The notes under the pieces are model-generated. The model was not told the origin of the DNA. It saw nothing but the letters and a program-made list of their open reading frames with translations, and did not search any database. This document shows, one piece after another, positions 1-9,145 of a DNA stretch of 64,000 nt (position 1 is its first letter; each line of letters starts with the position of its first letter). The stretch is from positions 95,272 to 159,271 of the forward strand of contig JAJYIU010000004.1 in the NCBI GenBank assembly GCA_021789895.1, written 5' to 3'. A program made the translations under genes and the position numbers. The DNA comes from Acidobacteriota bacterium (GTDB taxonomy: Bacteria; Acidobacteriota; Terriglobia; Terriglobales; SCQP01).

Positions 1-291
1 GCGCTGGCCGCGGCCGCCGGCCGCCGGCGCGATCTGGCCGCTTTTTATGCCTCCATGCTGGTGATTGCCGGACTGCTGGGTTCGGCCGCCGCCACCGTGT
101 TTCCCAACCTGCTGCGCTCGACTCTCGGCAGCGGCGACAGCCTGACCATCTACAACGCCGCTTCCTCGCCGCTGGCGCTCAAGGCCGCCTTCATCGCCAA
201 CGCCATCGGATTGCTGGCCGTGATCGCCTACACCTATTACATCCACCGCATCTTTCGCGGCAAGGTGCAAACCCCCGGCTATCACGTTTGA
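1..291 (+). CDS. cydB: Cytochrome d ubiquinol oxidase subunit II, C-terminal fragment
   Basis: This is the 3' end of a gene that begins before the window; the frame is open from base 1 and stops at 289-291. About 96 residues are visible. The sequence VFPNLLRSTL followed by SLTIYNAASS is the conserved penultimate loop of CydB, and the last segment has a transmembrane helix ending in YTYYIHRIFRGKV, the usual CydB C-terminus. CydB is an inner-membrane subunit of the bd-type quinol oxidase, which reduces oxygen at high affinity. cydA should lie upstream, outside the window. An unrelated cyanide-insensitive CydB paralogue cannot be told apart from this fragment. Confidence 0.9.
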   Translation, partial: ALAAAAGRRRDLAAFYASMLVIAGLLGSAAATVFPNLLRSTLGSGDSLTIYNAASSPLALKAAFIANAIGLLAVIAYTYYIHRIFRGKVQTPGYHV

Positions 292-320
292 GCGGGGAAA
301 TGCGAGCCGCGAGGGCGCGG

Positions 321-563
321 CTATTGCCCGCCGCCGGCGGCGGCTTCGGCCTCGGCCTTTAAAATATGCGCCTCGGCGCCCTGGAAGCCGCAGGTTTTGT
401 GGGCGCCGTCGCAGAACGGCTTGTTGGCCGAATGCCCGCAGCGGCAGAGCGAAAACGCCGGCTTGTCAATCGTCATCGGCTGCCCGTTCGAGTCAATGAT
501 GGTGATCGGCCCTTCGACGAAGTAGGACCCATTGCGGCGGATGGTGATGCGGGTTTCGCTCAT
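321..563 (-). CDS. CDGSH-type iron-sulfur protein
   Basis: An 80-residue protein with a single CDGSH zinc-finger-type 2Fe-2S motif: C40-x-C42 then KPFCDGAH, giving ligands C40, C42, C51 and H55. The family (mitoNEET-like, bacterial stand-alone form) binds one 2Fe-2S cluster and is linked to redox or iron handling; the precise role is unknown. It starts 6 nt after the stop of the response regulator gene on the same strand, so the two are probably cotranscribed. No Shine-Dalgarno is visible. A -10-like TAAAAT (572-577) lies 8 nt before the ATG. The tail is rich in Ala/Glu/Gly. Confidence 0.85.
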   Translation of the reverse strand: MSETRITIRRNGSYFVEGPITIIDSNGQPMTIDKPAFSLCRCGHSANKPFCDGAHKTCGFQGAEAHILKAEAEAAAGGGQ

Positions 564-569
564 ACGCTG

Positions 570-1385
570 TCATTTTAGCTTACCGGCATCGTTAGCACTG
601 AACGCGGCCAGCGACTGCTGCAGGTTTTCATCCACGCACAGGTTCATGGTGAACAACTGGTTGAGCAGGTTTTCCGGATCGAGGTCGAGAAAATAACGCG
701 AGATTAAGCGGGTAATCGCCTGGCGGATGTGGCTGGCCTCGCGCACCAGCGCGGGCAGGGCATAGCCTTGCCGGCGGCGCAGCAGCCCATGCTTCCAGGC
801 GCCGTGCAACCGCTCCGGGTGGGAGGAGGAATCCTGGCGGCGCAAGTGATAGACGATGTCATCCAAAATCTGCTCCAGATCGTCCAGCCTGGCCTCCCGG
901 TCCAGCGCAATCGTGGTGATCATGGCGTCGGCCTCGGCATGCGCCAGCCAATCCTCGATCAACTCCATCCGCTGGCGCTCGATCAGGTCCGCGAGTTTGA
1001 GCATGGGATGCGGTTCGCGCCCGGCGGTATGCAGCCATTCAATCGCAGTTTGCATGGCCGCCGAGTTTACCGGCTTGATCAGCACCCGGTCCACGAAGCT
1101 CTGCATCATCTTCCAGGCCTGTTGCAGGTCGGGCGAGCCGGTCACCAGCAGCACCGTGGCGCCCGGCCGCGCCAGCTTGAGCGCGCCGGCCAGGATGTAG
1201 CCGTCGGCGCGGCTGCCCAGGTTCAGGTCGGTCACCAGGACTTCATAACCGTCGCTGGTGATCTGCCGCAATGCCGAGAGCGTGTCGGTGCAGGATTCCG
1301 CCTGATGACCGGCCAGTTGCAGCAGTTTGGCATTGAACTGGGCAATGCTGGCATCGTCATCCACGACCAGGATTCGCTTGCCCAT
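570..1385 (-). CDS. Response regulator with C-terminal helical (RsbRD-N-like) domain
   Basis: 271 residues. Residues 1-120 form a receiver domain: acidic triad D9-D11, phosphoacceptor D53 in VTDLNLG, T82 and K104 (LIKP). Residues 125-271 are predicted all-helical and carry a pattern (IEDWLAHAE, then a cluster HG..RRRQGYALPALVREASHIRQAI) that resembles the N-terminal domain of RsbRD-type stressosome proteins or of some histidine kinases; this is family resemblance read by eye. There is no DNA-binding domain, so output is probably by protein contact. Followed by the CDGSH gene 6 nt downstream. No partner kinase is adjacent. Confidence 0.75.
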   Translation of the reverse strand: MGKRILVVDDDASIAQFNAKLLQLAGHQAESCTDTLSALRQITSDGYEVLVTDLNLGSRADGYILAGALKLARPGATVLLVTGSPDLQQAWKMMQSFVDRVLIKPVNSAAMQTAIEWLHTAGREPHPMLKLADLIERQRMELIEDWLAHAEADAMITTIALDREARLDDLEQILDDIVYHLRRQDSSSHPERLHGAWKHGLLRRRQGYALPALVREASHIRQAITRLISRYFLDLDPENLLNQLFTMNLCVDENLQQSLAAFSANDAGKLK

Positions 1386-1556
1386 TTAAGCTTGGATGCA
1401 AGCGGCATTTCAGGCGGGCAAGGTCCCGAGGGAAGAGGATTTCGACCTTGGCCGAGGCCTCGATGGCGCGCTGCGGGTTCAGGCCAGGCGCCTATCCACG
1501 GGTGGCGGCGGGGCCTGTCCCCCGCTACCGCGCCGCTTGCCAAACCTTGCTCGCGC

Positions 1557-4500
1557 TTAGGGCAGCCGGATGGGTGCGATCCCGGCCGCCTGCAGCTTCC
1601 GGTTCAGGGCCGGCAATTGTGCTTTCAGCCCTTGCCATTTACCCAGCAGCATGGCCAGCCGGCGCTCGCGCCGCCCAGCGGCGGCGGCCTGCTCGGCCGT
1701 CGGCGCGACGTCGGCGGCTTGCAGGCTGCCCATCAGGCCGCCCAACTGGAATTGCATCGCGGTTAAGGTGGTCGGCGGGCCGGCGCCAAACAGCATTTGC
1801 ATCAGGCTCATGCGGCTGCCGGTCAGCGCCGTCGCCTGCCGTCGGATATTTTGCACCGCCTGTCCCAGCGCGCCCTGGCGTGCGTTCGGCGGCAGCTTCT
1901 TCAGCGCCGCCCGCAGCGCGAGCAGTTGGCGCACCGCCGGCTGCAGTTTTTGCAGGCCGCGATACATCGCCATCGAGAGCCGGAATTGTTCCGCCAGCCC
2001 CGCCGCCGGCGTCTTCACCCGCGGATCCATGCGCAAAACCAGCGGCTGGCTGTAGCTCTGTCCATCCACCGTCAGCCGCACCGTGTAGCGGCCCGGCTGG
2101 GCATAAGGCGAGGTATAGGCCGGCGGGGTGTCGTGCGGAATCGCCTGCATGGGATAGTGCGGCGGCCCCGGCAGCGGGGTGTAATGCAGATCCCAGATGA
2201 AACGGTGCAAGCCGGCCGCGGCCGAGAGCTTTTGCGGCGGCCGCACCCAGTAGGCGGGGATGTTCAGCTTTGCCGGGTTGATCTGACGCAGCGGCGCGTT
2301 GCTGGCATATTGCCGCACCCGTTGTCCGGCGGCGGTGTAAATGCCGAGCGTGACCGGGCCGCGCGCCGGCCGGCCCAGGTAGTAATTGATCACCGCGCCG
2401 TCGGGCGGATTCTGCCCCGCCGGAGTGTCGGGCGGCAGCGGGGTGTCGGAGTTGGTATCCCAGCGCACGCGCCAGGCCGGCTCGGGGCGCAACAGGCGCG
2501 CTGCGGCCGCCAGCATCCCCGCCTGGATCTGGCGGAGCGGGGTGATGTCGTCGAGTATCCAGAAGCCGCGGCCGTGGGTGGCGGCGGCCAGATCGTCGCC
2601 TTTCACGATCAGATCGCGAATCGAGCTGGCGGGCATATTCAGCCGCAGCGATTGCCAGTGGTTGCCGTCGTTGAAGGAGACATAGACCTGCCGCTCGGTG
2701 CCGCAAAAGAGCAGCCCTGGGCGCTGCGGGTCTTCCCGCACCACGTTCACCGGTGCCTCCGGGGGCAGTCCGTTGACGATTTCCTGCCAGGTGCGGCCGC
2801 CGTCGTGGGTGCGGTAAATGTGCGGCCGCAGGTCGTCCAGCCGGAACGCATTGATCGCGGCGTAGGCGGTCTGGGGGCTGAAGTGGCCGGCATCGAGCGC
2901 GGCGACCTTGGCCCAGGGCCGCAGTTGCGGCGGGGTGACATTGCTCCAGGTCCGGCCGCCGTCGCGGGTGACCTGAATCTGCCCGTCGTCGGCCCCCGCC
3001 CAGATCAGGTTAACGTTGCGCGGCGAGGGCGAAAGGGCGTACACCACGCCGCGCCGGGCCGGCTTGGCGGAGCGCCGGTTGCGGTACACGCCGACGCTGG
3101 CCGGCACCGCCCAGGTCGCGCGGGTCAGGTCGGGGCTGATCCGCCGCCAGCTATGCCCCAGGTTGGCGCTTTCCCAGACTACGTTCGTGCCGTAGAAGAG
3201 CAGGTGCGGATTGACCGGCGAAAAGGCGATCGGCGCGGTGCGCACCACGCGGTTGTATGGGCCGCGGCTCAGCTGCGGTGCAATGTCGGCCGCCTGTGCC
3301 GTCTGCCGGTTATAGAGCGTCAGCTTGCCGCCCACGATCAGGTTGGGGTTGAGCGGATCGGGCACGATGTCGGCGTACTCTTCCGCGCCCACCGGATGCC
3401 AGTCGCGGAACGTGATTTCGCCGTCGTTGCCGCGCGAAGCGATGCAGACCGAGCCGCTGTCCTGCTGCCCGCTGCAAAGATGGTAGGGAAAAGCGTTGTC
3501 GGCGGCGACATGGTAGAGCTGCGCCGTCGGCTGGTTGTACCACGACGACCAGCTCTGCCCGCCGTTGACCGTGACCAGCGCGCCCTGGTCGCTCGAGAGC
3601 AGCATGATGCGCGGGTGGTTGGGGTTGATCCAGAGGTGCTGGTAATCGTCGCCGCCGGGCGCGCCGCGCAGCGCGCTCCAGGTCTGGCCGCCGTCCACCG
3701 ATTTCCAGGTCACGATGCTGTCGCTATAGACCACGTCCGGATTTTTCGGGTCCACCGCCAGCAGCGCCAGGTCGCCGCCGCCAATGCGCTCCGCCGGGCG
3801 GGGATCGCGGGTGATCTGGCGGAAGCTTTGCCCGCCGTCGTCGGAGCGGTAAATGCCCAGCCCGCGCGGCAACGAGGCCACCGAGACGTAGAGCCGGCTG
3901 GGACGGCTGGGCGCGATCGCCACCGCGACCTGCACCACCCGCCGGGGCAGCCCCCGGGTCAGCTTCTGCCAGTGATCGCCGCCGTCGGTGGATTGGAACA
4001 GCCCGCCGTGGGTCCCCTGCCAGGCCCCGTTTTCCCACGGGCCTTCCCGCGCTTCCCACAGCCCGGCATAGACGATTTGCGGGTTTTGCGGATCAATCTC
4101 GACGTCCGAGCCGCCGGTGTTGTCGTTGACGTAGAGCACCTTCTGCCAGGTGCGCCCGCCGTCGGTGGTGCGAAAGATGCCGCGCTGGGGGTTGGGTCCG
4201 TAAGGATGCCCCAGCGCCGCCACGAAGACGCGGTCGGGGTTGGCCGGGTCCACCGCGATTTGCGGAATCTGCTCGGTATCGGCCAGGCCGATGCGCTTCC
4301 AGGTCTGGCCGCCGTCGGTGGATTTGTACATGCCGTCGCCCACCGACAGGTCGGGACGGTGCAGCCCTTCGCCGCTGCCGACGTAAATGATATTGGGATT
4401 GGAGGGCGCCACCGCGATCGCGCCAATCGAGCCGGTAGGCTCGCGATCGAAAATCGGCGTCCAGGTATGGCCGTAATCGGTGGTCTTCCAGACGCCGCCA

Positions 4501-4715
4501 TTGACTGCGCCGATGTAGAAGACATTGGGCTGGCCGGGCACGCCGCAGCCGGCGCGGGTGCGGCCGCCGCGGTAGGGCCCGATCGAGCGCCAGCGCAGGG
4601 CGCGGAAAAAGCCGGCGGGATAGCCCTGCGCGGCGGCGGGCAGCGCCAGGCCGGCGGCCAGGGCTAGATTAATGAAGCTAAGAACAGTCAGGCGGCGAAG
4701 CGAGTGAGTCACCAT
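1557..4715 (-). CDS. Secreted BNR/Asp-box repeat beta-propeller protein (VPS10/sortilin-like)
   Basis: A 1052-residue protein. Residues 1-29 are a Sec signal peptide ending AAA-QG. The rest contains many Asp-box repeats of the form S/T-x-D-G-G-x-T-W (for example STDGGQTW, TTDGGRTW, STDGGDHW, SVDGGQTW, THDGGRTW) spread over roughly residues 70-720, implying two beta-propellers as in BNR/sialidase and sortilin-type folds. The C-terminal third (from about 770) looks like an extracellular beta domain followed by a helical end. Such proteins are often annotated 'glycosyl hydrolase', but no catalytic residues can be assigned here. A good ribosome site (GGGAGAG) precedes the ATG. Monocistronic by spacing. 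Confidence 0.85.
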   Translation of the reverse strand: MVTHSLRRLTVLSFINLALAAGLALPAAAQGYPAGFFRALRWRSIGPYRGGRTRAGCGVPGQPNVFYIGAVNGGVWKTTDYGHTWTPIFDREPTGSIGAIAVAPSNPNIIYVGSGEGLHRPDLSVGDGMYKSTDGGQTWKRIGLADTEQIPQIAVDPANPDRVFVAALGHPYGPNPQRGIFRTTDGGRTWQKVLYVNDNTGGSDVEIDPQNPQIVYAGLWEAREGPWENGAWQGTHGGLFQSTDGGDHWQKLTRGLPRRVVQVAVAIAPSRPSRLYVSVASLPRGLGIYRSDDGGQSFRQITRDPRPAERIGGGDLALLAVDPKNPDVVYSDSIVTWKSVDGGQTWSALRGAPGGDDYQHLWINPNHPRIMLLSSDQGALVTVNGGQSWSSWYNQPTAQLYHVAADNAFPYHLCSGQQDSGSVCIASRGNDGEITFRDWHPVGAEEYADIVPDPLNPNLIVGGKLTLYNRQTAQAADIAPQLSRGPYNRVVRTAPIAFSPVNPHLLFYGTNVVWESANLGHSWRRISPDLTRATWAVPASVGVYRNRRSAKPARRGVVYALSPSPRNVNLIWAGADDGQIQVTRDGGRTWSNVTPPQLRPWAKVAALDAGHFSPQTAYAAINAFRLDDLRPHIYRTHDGGRTWQEIVNGLPPEAPVNVVREDPQRPGLLFCGTERQVYVSFNDGNHWQSLRLNMPASSIRDLIVKGDDLAAATHGRGFWILDDITPLRQIQAGMLAAAARLLRPEPAWRVRWDTNSDTPLPPDTPAGQNPPDGAVINYYLGRPARGPVTLGIYTAAGQRVRQYASNAPLRQINPAKLNIPAYWVRPPQKLSAAAGLHRFIWDLHYTPLPGPPHYPMQAIPHDTPPAYTSPYAQPGRYTVRLTVDGQSYSQPLVLRMDPRVKTPAAGLAEQFRLSMAMYRGLQKLQPAVRQLLALRAALKKLPPNARQGALGQAVQNIRRQATALTGSRMSLMQMLFGAGPPTTLTAMQFQLGGLMGSLQAADVAPTAEQAAAAGRRERRLAMLLGKWQGLKAQLPALNRKLQAAGIAPIRLP

Positions 4716-5178
4716 CGTTCTCTCCCTGCAAGAGTCTAGCCGACCGGACGCGTCCGGCTCAAATCCCCCGGGTTGGGTCCATGCCGCTTCGCGCAGCCGA
4801 TGGCGGTGAATGCCGGCCCTCGCCGCCTGCCTCCTCCCGCCCGTTGCGCGGCGCAGGAGAACCCGATCGCGGCGTTGCGGTCATGGGGCGGCGTTTACTT
4901 TCGAGCAGTCGGGCATATGAGATCAGCGTGTACGATCCGTTCACGTTCGGCGCCTTCGTTGATCAAGATTCATTCGGCTGGGATAACTTATTTAATGCTG
5001 CGTGAGCATTTTGAATTATTTCCTTGGACAACCACAGTGGTGATTTCGCCAGGGCTCTCTAATTTTCGGACAAGCGTCCGCCCAACATCTTTGGCAAGCT
5101 CAAATGCGAACTAGCACACGGTCAAGCTGCGGAAATGAAAGTTGAAAAATAGCATGCGCGGCCAGGCCAGGGCCGCGG
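4716..5178. other. Intergenic region with a low-GC island
   Basis: 463 bases between the BNR gene (divergent promoter side) and the end of the GH2 gene. The stretch from about 4900 to 5150 is visibly lower in GC than its surroundings. Short open frames exist on both strands; the minus-strand frame 4988-5110 (40 codons, no start codon) reads plausibly like protein, as does the end of a plus-strand frame closing at 5005. None matches a family I recognise. It may be a decayed gene. Confidence 0.35.
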
Positions 5179-7758
5179 CTATTTTTTCAGCCAGGGCTGG
5201 GGCGGCTGATACATCGCCGGATTGACTGCCACTTCCGCCACGCCCGGCGCCAGCTTGACCGCCTCGCTGGCCAGTTCCAGCCGCGCCGGCGCCACGCCCG
5301 CCCCGGAAGCCAGCAGCCGAATCGTGCCGGCCTGGCCGCGGACGGTCTGCACGATCGCCTGGCAAAGCCCGTTGAACGCCCGCCGCGAGTTGCCCTTGTC
5401 GGCTTCGTGGCTGCTGGGATCGCCATTGCCCACGCCGATCAGCCGCCCCGGGCCTTCGACCGCGAACACGATGGGCGTGTCGGCGGTCGGCGCCGACCGC
5501 CCCTGCGCGTCCCGCACCTCGACCGTCACCATCGCCACATCCTGGCCGTCGGCCGCCAGCCGCGGCCGGTCGGGCAGGAGCGCCAGCCGCGCCGGCGCGC
5601 CCGCGGTCTCGCGCCGGGCGGTCAGCACCAGCTTGCCGCCGCGGTAGCCGCGCGCTTCAATCGCGCCCGGCTCGTAGTTGACCGTCCACTGCAGGTGGGC
5701 ATCGCGCTGGACTGTCTGCCGGCCCAGGCTGCGCCCGTTCAGCAGCAGCTCGACGGCATCCAGGTTCGAGTAGGCCCAGACCTGGATCGGCCCGCCGCTC
5801 CAGTTCCAGTGCGGGAACAGGTGCAGCACCGGTTCGGCTTGCCACCAGGCGCGGTAGTAATAAAAGTTGTCTTTGGCGAAGCCGCAGGTGTCGAGAATGC
5901 CGAAATGCGAGTTGATGCAGGGCCAGCCGTAGGGGGTGGGCTCGCCGCGATAGTCGAAGCCGGTCCAGGCGAAGCCCCCGGCCAGGAACCGCCGGGCGTC
6001 GTAAAAACTCCACCAGCTCTCGGCCCGTTCCGCCCAGGGCGGCCGGTTCACGTCGTAGGCGCTGACGTAGCCGCGCGCCGGATCGTTGGCATAAATGCCG
6101 CGAGTGGAAACCGTGCTGGCGGTTTCCGAACCGAGCGAGGGCTGGCGGGGAAACTTCCGATGGAACTCGTCAATGTGCGGCAGATTGTAGTTGAAGCCCT
6201 GTATGTCGAGCACCGCCGAGATGCCGTGCCCCCAGCCGCCGTTCATTGCCGCGGTGGTCGGCCGGCTGGGATCCAGCCGCCGCACCAGCCGCTTCATCGC
6301 GGCCACCACCCGCGCCCCCAGCGGCGTGCCTTGAATCGGCTCTTCGTTGCCCAGCGACCAGAGAATCACCGAGGGGCGGTTGCGGTCGCGCCGCACCAGC
6401 CGTTCCAGTTGGCTCAAGCCTTCTGGCGAGGACGACATCATGCGGGTCTCGTCCATCACCACCATCCCCAGCCGGTCGCAGGCGTCCAGCAGCGCCGGCG
6501 TGGGAGGGTTATGCGAGGTGCGGTAGGCGTTCGCGCCCATCGCCTTCAGCCGCTCGATGCGGAAATACTGCACCCGGTCCGGCAGCGCCGAGCCCACCCC
6601 GGCGTGGTCCTGGTGATTGCAGGTGCCCTGCAGCTTTACCGGCTTGCCGTTCAGGAAAAATCCCCGCCGGGCATCGAAGCGCAGGGTGCGGACGCCGAAG
6701 ACGGTCTCGTAGCGGTCCACGATCGCGCCGCCCGATTCGATTGCGGTCTCCAGCCGGTACAGATACGGACGCTCGACCGACCACAGCTCCGGCCGGGGCA
6801 GCGGCACGCTCTGCTTCGCCTGCCGCCGGCTCCAGGGCTGCAGCGCCAGCGCCGCCGGCGCGGCTTGCGCCACGACCTGGCCCGCGGCGTCCAGAATGCG
6901 GGAATGCACCCGGCAGGTGGCGGCCGCATCGGCATCGTTCTCCACTTCGGTCGAGAGCGTGAGCTCGGCCGCTCCCCGCCGGACTGCCGTCCGCACGTAC
7001 GTGCCATCGGGGGCGGTGTGCACCGGCGAGGTCTTGGTCAGCCATACGTGCCGGTAAATGCCGGCGCCTTCGTAAAACCAGCCCTCGTTCAGGCTCGCAT
7101 CCACCCGCACCGCCAGCGCGCTGGGCCGGCCATAGTACACGAAATCGGTGATATCGAAGCGGAACGGCGCGTAGCCGGAAAGATTGCGGCCGAGATAGCA
7201 GCCGTTCAGCAGCACCATGGCATCGCGAAAAACGCCGTCGAATTCGAGCGCGATGCGCTTGCCGCGGTCGGCGGCGGGAATCTCGAATACCCGCCGGTAC
7301 CAGCCCACGCTGGTTTCCGGATATTTTCTGCCCAGCGGCTTGCAGCCGTGCTGATAAAGCTTGGGATCGTTATGAAAGGGCAATTCCACCGCCCAGTCGT
7401 GCGGCAGGTCGAGCAGCCGCCAGCCGCGGTCGTTAAACTGCGCATACGCGACCGGTGACACCAGATTGGTCTTGAAAAAGGTGTGCTCGTTGGTGCCGAA
7501 GTTGAAATCGCGCGTTTCGTCATCGGTGTTGCCCAGGTGAAAACGCCAGCCCAGATCAAACAGCAGCCGCTCGCGCGGCGCCAGATCGGCGGGGACAGGC
7601 CGCGCATAGGCCAGCGCCGAATCCGCCGCCGGCGCGGCCGCCGGCTCTGCCGGCCAGGCTGCTTCTTCCCGCTCCGCCGCCGCGCCCGGCAGGATCCCGC
7701 CCGCCACCGTGGCCGCCAGACTGCTTTGTAACAGGCTGCGTCGTGTCATCAGACTCAT
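5179..7758 (-). CDS. Tat-exported glycoside hydrolase family 2 (beta-galactosidase-like)
   Basis: 859 residues. The N-terminus carries a twin-arginine signal (TRRSLLQS then a hydrophobic stretch ending GAAAE), so export in folded form is likely. GH2 layout follows: sugar-binding domain (about 60-240, with GRNLSGYAPFRFDIT), immunoglobulin-like domain (250-355), TIM barrel (365-650) with AYRTSHNPP, the acid/base glutamate in SLGNEE (E472), and the probable nucleophile E545 in LGSETAS, then Big-type beta domains at the C-terminus (ADGQDVAMVTVEVRDAQGR). Probably cleaves beta-galactosides or related beta-glycosides of plant polymers; exact substrate not readable. Ribosome site AGGAGAAGGG supports the first ATG. 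Confidence 0.88.
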   Translation of the reverse strand: MSLMTRRSLLQSSLAATVAGGILPGAAAEREEAAWPAEPAAAPAADSALAYARPVPADLAPRERLLFDLGWRFHLGNTDDETRDFNFGTNEHTFFKTNLVSPVAYAQFNDRGWRLLDLPHDWAVELPFHNDPKLYQHGCKPLGRKYPETSVGWYRRVFEIPAADRGKRIALEFDGVFRDAMVLLNGCYLGRNLSGYAPFRFDITDFVYYGRPSALAVRVDASLNEGWFYEGAGIYRHVWLTKTSPVHTAPDGTYVRTAVRRGAAELTLSTEVENDADAAATCRVHSRILDAAGQVVAQAAPAALALQPWSRRQAKQSVPLPRPELWSVERPYLYRLETAIESGGAIVDRYETVFGVRTLRFDARRGFFLNGKPVKLQGTCNHQDHAGVGSALPDRVQYFRIERLKAMGANAYRTSHNPPTPALLDACDRLGMVVMDETRMMSSSPEGLSQLERLVRRDRNRPSVILWSLGNEEPIQGTPLGARVVAAMKRLVRRLDPSRPTTAAMNGGWGHGISAVLDIQGFNYNLPHIDEFHRKFPRQPSLGSETASTVSTRGIYANDPARGYVSAYDVNRPPWAERAESWWSFYDARRFLAGGFAWTGFDYRGEPTPYGWPCINSHFGILDTCGFAKDNFYYYRAWWQAEPVLHLFPHWNWSGGPIQVWAYSNLDAVELLLNGRSLGRQTVQRDAHLQWTVNYEPGAIEARGYRGGKLVLTARRETAGAPARLALLPDRPRLAADGQDVAMVTVEVRDAQGRSAPTADTPIVFAVEGPGRLIGVGNGDPSSHEADKGNSRRAFNGLCQAIVQTVRGQAGTIRLLASGAGVAPARLELASEAVKLAPGVAEVAVNPAMYQPPQPWLKK

Positions 7759-8055
7759 AGAGCTGCCCTTCTCCTGATAGAGATAGCCAAGAAGCCAGTA
7801 AACAAAATCTGCGTCCGGAACGCAAGCCGGACGGCGAAGCGCGCAAAGTAAATCTTTATAAATTACCTGCTTGATTCAAACGGGGGCTTCCCTGCCGCCC
7901 CTGGTTTTATTTCCACTTTCCTGCCACCCCGCGGTGAACCTGTGCTATGGGTCTGGCGTCCAACCGATTGAGGTCGGTTCCGCTGCCGCATGGCTGGAGC
8001 TTATATCCATGCCGGTTGAGCGCCGCCGCGCAGCGTGAAGAAAAGGAGATTGACC

Positions 8056-8433
8056 ATGACTGTACGCTCCGGAAAACTCAGCCTGTTGAGCATCATCTCG
8101 CTGCTGGGCGGCTTGTGGATGATCATTTGTCCATTCGCCATCGGCGCCAGCACGGGCGCGCGCTGGGATGGCGTCATCTTCGGCGTGCTGGTTGCGATCT
8201 TCGCCATCGGACGGCTGGCCAGCCCCGCGGCGCGAGCCTTGAGCTGGGTCAATTTTGCCTTCGGTATCTGGCTCCTGATCTCGCCTTGGGTGTTGGGCTT
8301 CCCTGGCAGCGGCATTCGCTGGAACGATACCATCACCGGATTGATCATTTTGATCTGTTCCGGGTTGGCGGCGACGGATAAGGGAATGGTCGCCACTGCC
8401 GGCGGCGAAACCGGATTCCGGAAAGTTGCATAA
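8056..8433 (+). CDS. SPW-repeat small membrane protein
   Basis: 125 residues with about four transmembrane helices arranged as two repeats; the second contains the signature LLISPWVLGF and the first a degenerate copy (IICPFAIG). SPW-repeat proteins are integral membrane proteins of unknown function. The ORF track begins 21 nt earlier, but AAAAGGAGAT sits 6 nt before the ATG at 8056, so that start is preferred. The gene stands alone between the divergent GH2 gene and the HPP-like frame. Confidence 0.75.
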   Translation: MTVRSGKLSLLSIISLLGGLWMIICPFAIGASTGARWDGVIFGVLVAIFAIGRLASPAARALSWVNFAFGIWLLISPWVLGFPGSGIRWNDTITGLIILICSGLAATDKGMVATAGGETGFRKVA

Positions 8434-8450
8434 ACCCCTTCCCGGAGTAA

Positions 8451-9083
8451 CATCAGCGCTCGCGGTGGGCTGGCGCGTTCGTTGGGAGCGCGGCGCCCTC
8501 CTCGGTACTGCGCTACCGTATAGAGGTCAGCCTGGCCGCGGCTAACAAAATCATCAACTTCACTGCCAGAATCCCCGACGTCATCTGGGCGCCGGCCTGG
8601 GAAGCGGTCCTGGTCGCGGTCGCCGGCGGATTCAGCCTGGCTCTACACCAGACGTGGTTATTCAGCAGCCTGGGGCCGACCGCGTACGAACTGGCCGAGC
8701 ATCCACAGCGCCCCAGTTCCCGCCCGCTCGCCATCGTGATCGGGCATTTCAGCGCACTGGCCCTGGCCTTAGCCAGCGTAGCGCTGTGCGGCGCATGGAA
8801 TGCCCCCTCCGTGAATGCCACCCACGGGCTGGAGGCGGTGCGTTTCGCCGCCAGTCTGCTGGCGGTGGTCGCCACCGCTGCGCTCAACCTTTTCCTGCGC
8901 ACCGCCCAGCCGGCCAGCCTGGCCACCGCACTGTTGATTACCTTGGGCGCCTTTCAAAGTGGAAAGGGCGCGCTCGATATCGCGGTGGGGGTGCTGATGA
9001 TTGCGCTGCTGGGCATTCCCTTGCGGCACCTCGGAGTTCGGCGCCGCCAGGCGGGAGCGAAAGAGCCGCTGCCGCCGGCTTGA
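8451..9083 (+). CDS. HPP-family-like membrane protein, start codon unclear
   Basis: The frame is open from 8451 and encodes a convincing four-helix HPP-type protein: SLGPTAYELAEHP, then SSRPLAIVIGHFSAL, then PASLATALLITLGAF. These match the HPP pattern in which a conserved Gly-Pro and a GH motif lie between helices. The ORF track starts only at the GTG of 8736, which would cut away the first helix and the SLGPTA motif. Upstream of 8736 no ATG, GTG or TTG occurs in this frame back to the stop at 8448. Either a rare start codon is used, there is a frameshift, or the gene is 5'-damaged. Function of HPP proteins: membrane proteins, some linked to nitrite transport. Confidence 0.55.
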   Translation, partial: HQRSRWAGAFVGSAAPSSVLRYRIEVSLAAANKIINFTARIPDVIWAPAWEAVLVAVAGGFSLALHQTWLFSSLGPTAYELAEHPQRPSSRPLAIVIGHFSALALALASVALCGAWNAPSVNATHGLEAVRFAASLLAVVATAALNLFLRTAQPASLATALLITLGAFQSGKGALDIAVGVLMIALLGIPLRHLGVRRRQAGAKEPLPPA

Positions 9084-9145
9084 AATATCATGCTGCCGGT
9101 TGCATCGGCCATAAAGAACTCGCCGCCGCTTTCGGCGCGCGGCGT

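Noticed and set aside
1797-4667. 956-codon plus-strand frame
   Set aside because: Antisense shadow of the BNR-repeat gene; Arg/Gly/Ala-rich with no family features, a common effect of high GC codon bias.
5407-7458. 683-codon plus-strand frame
   Set aside because: Antisense to the GH2 gene, whose catalytic motifs are intact.
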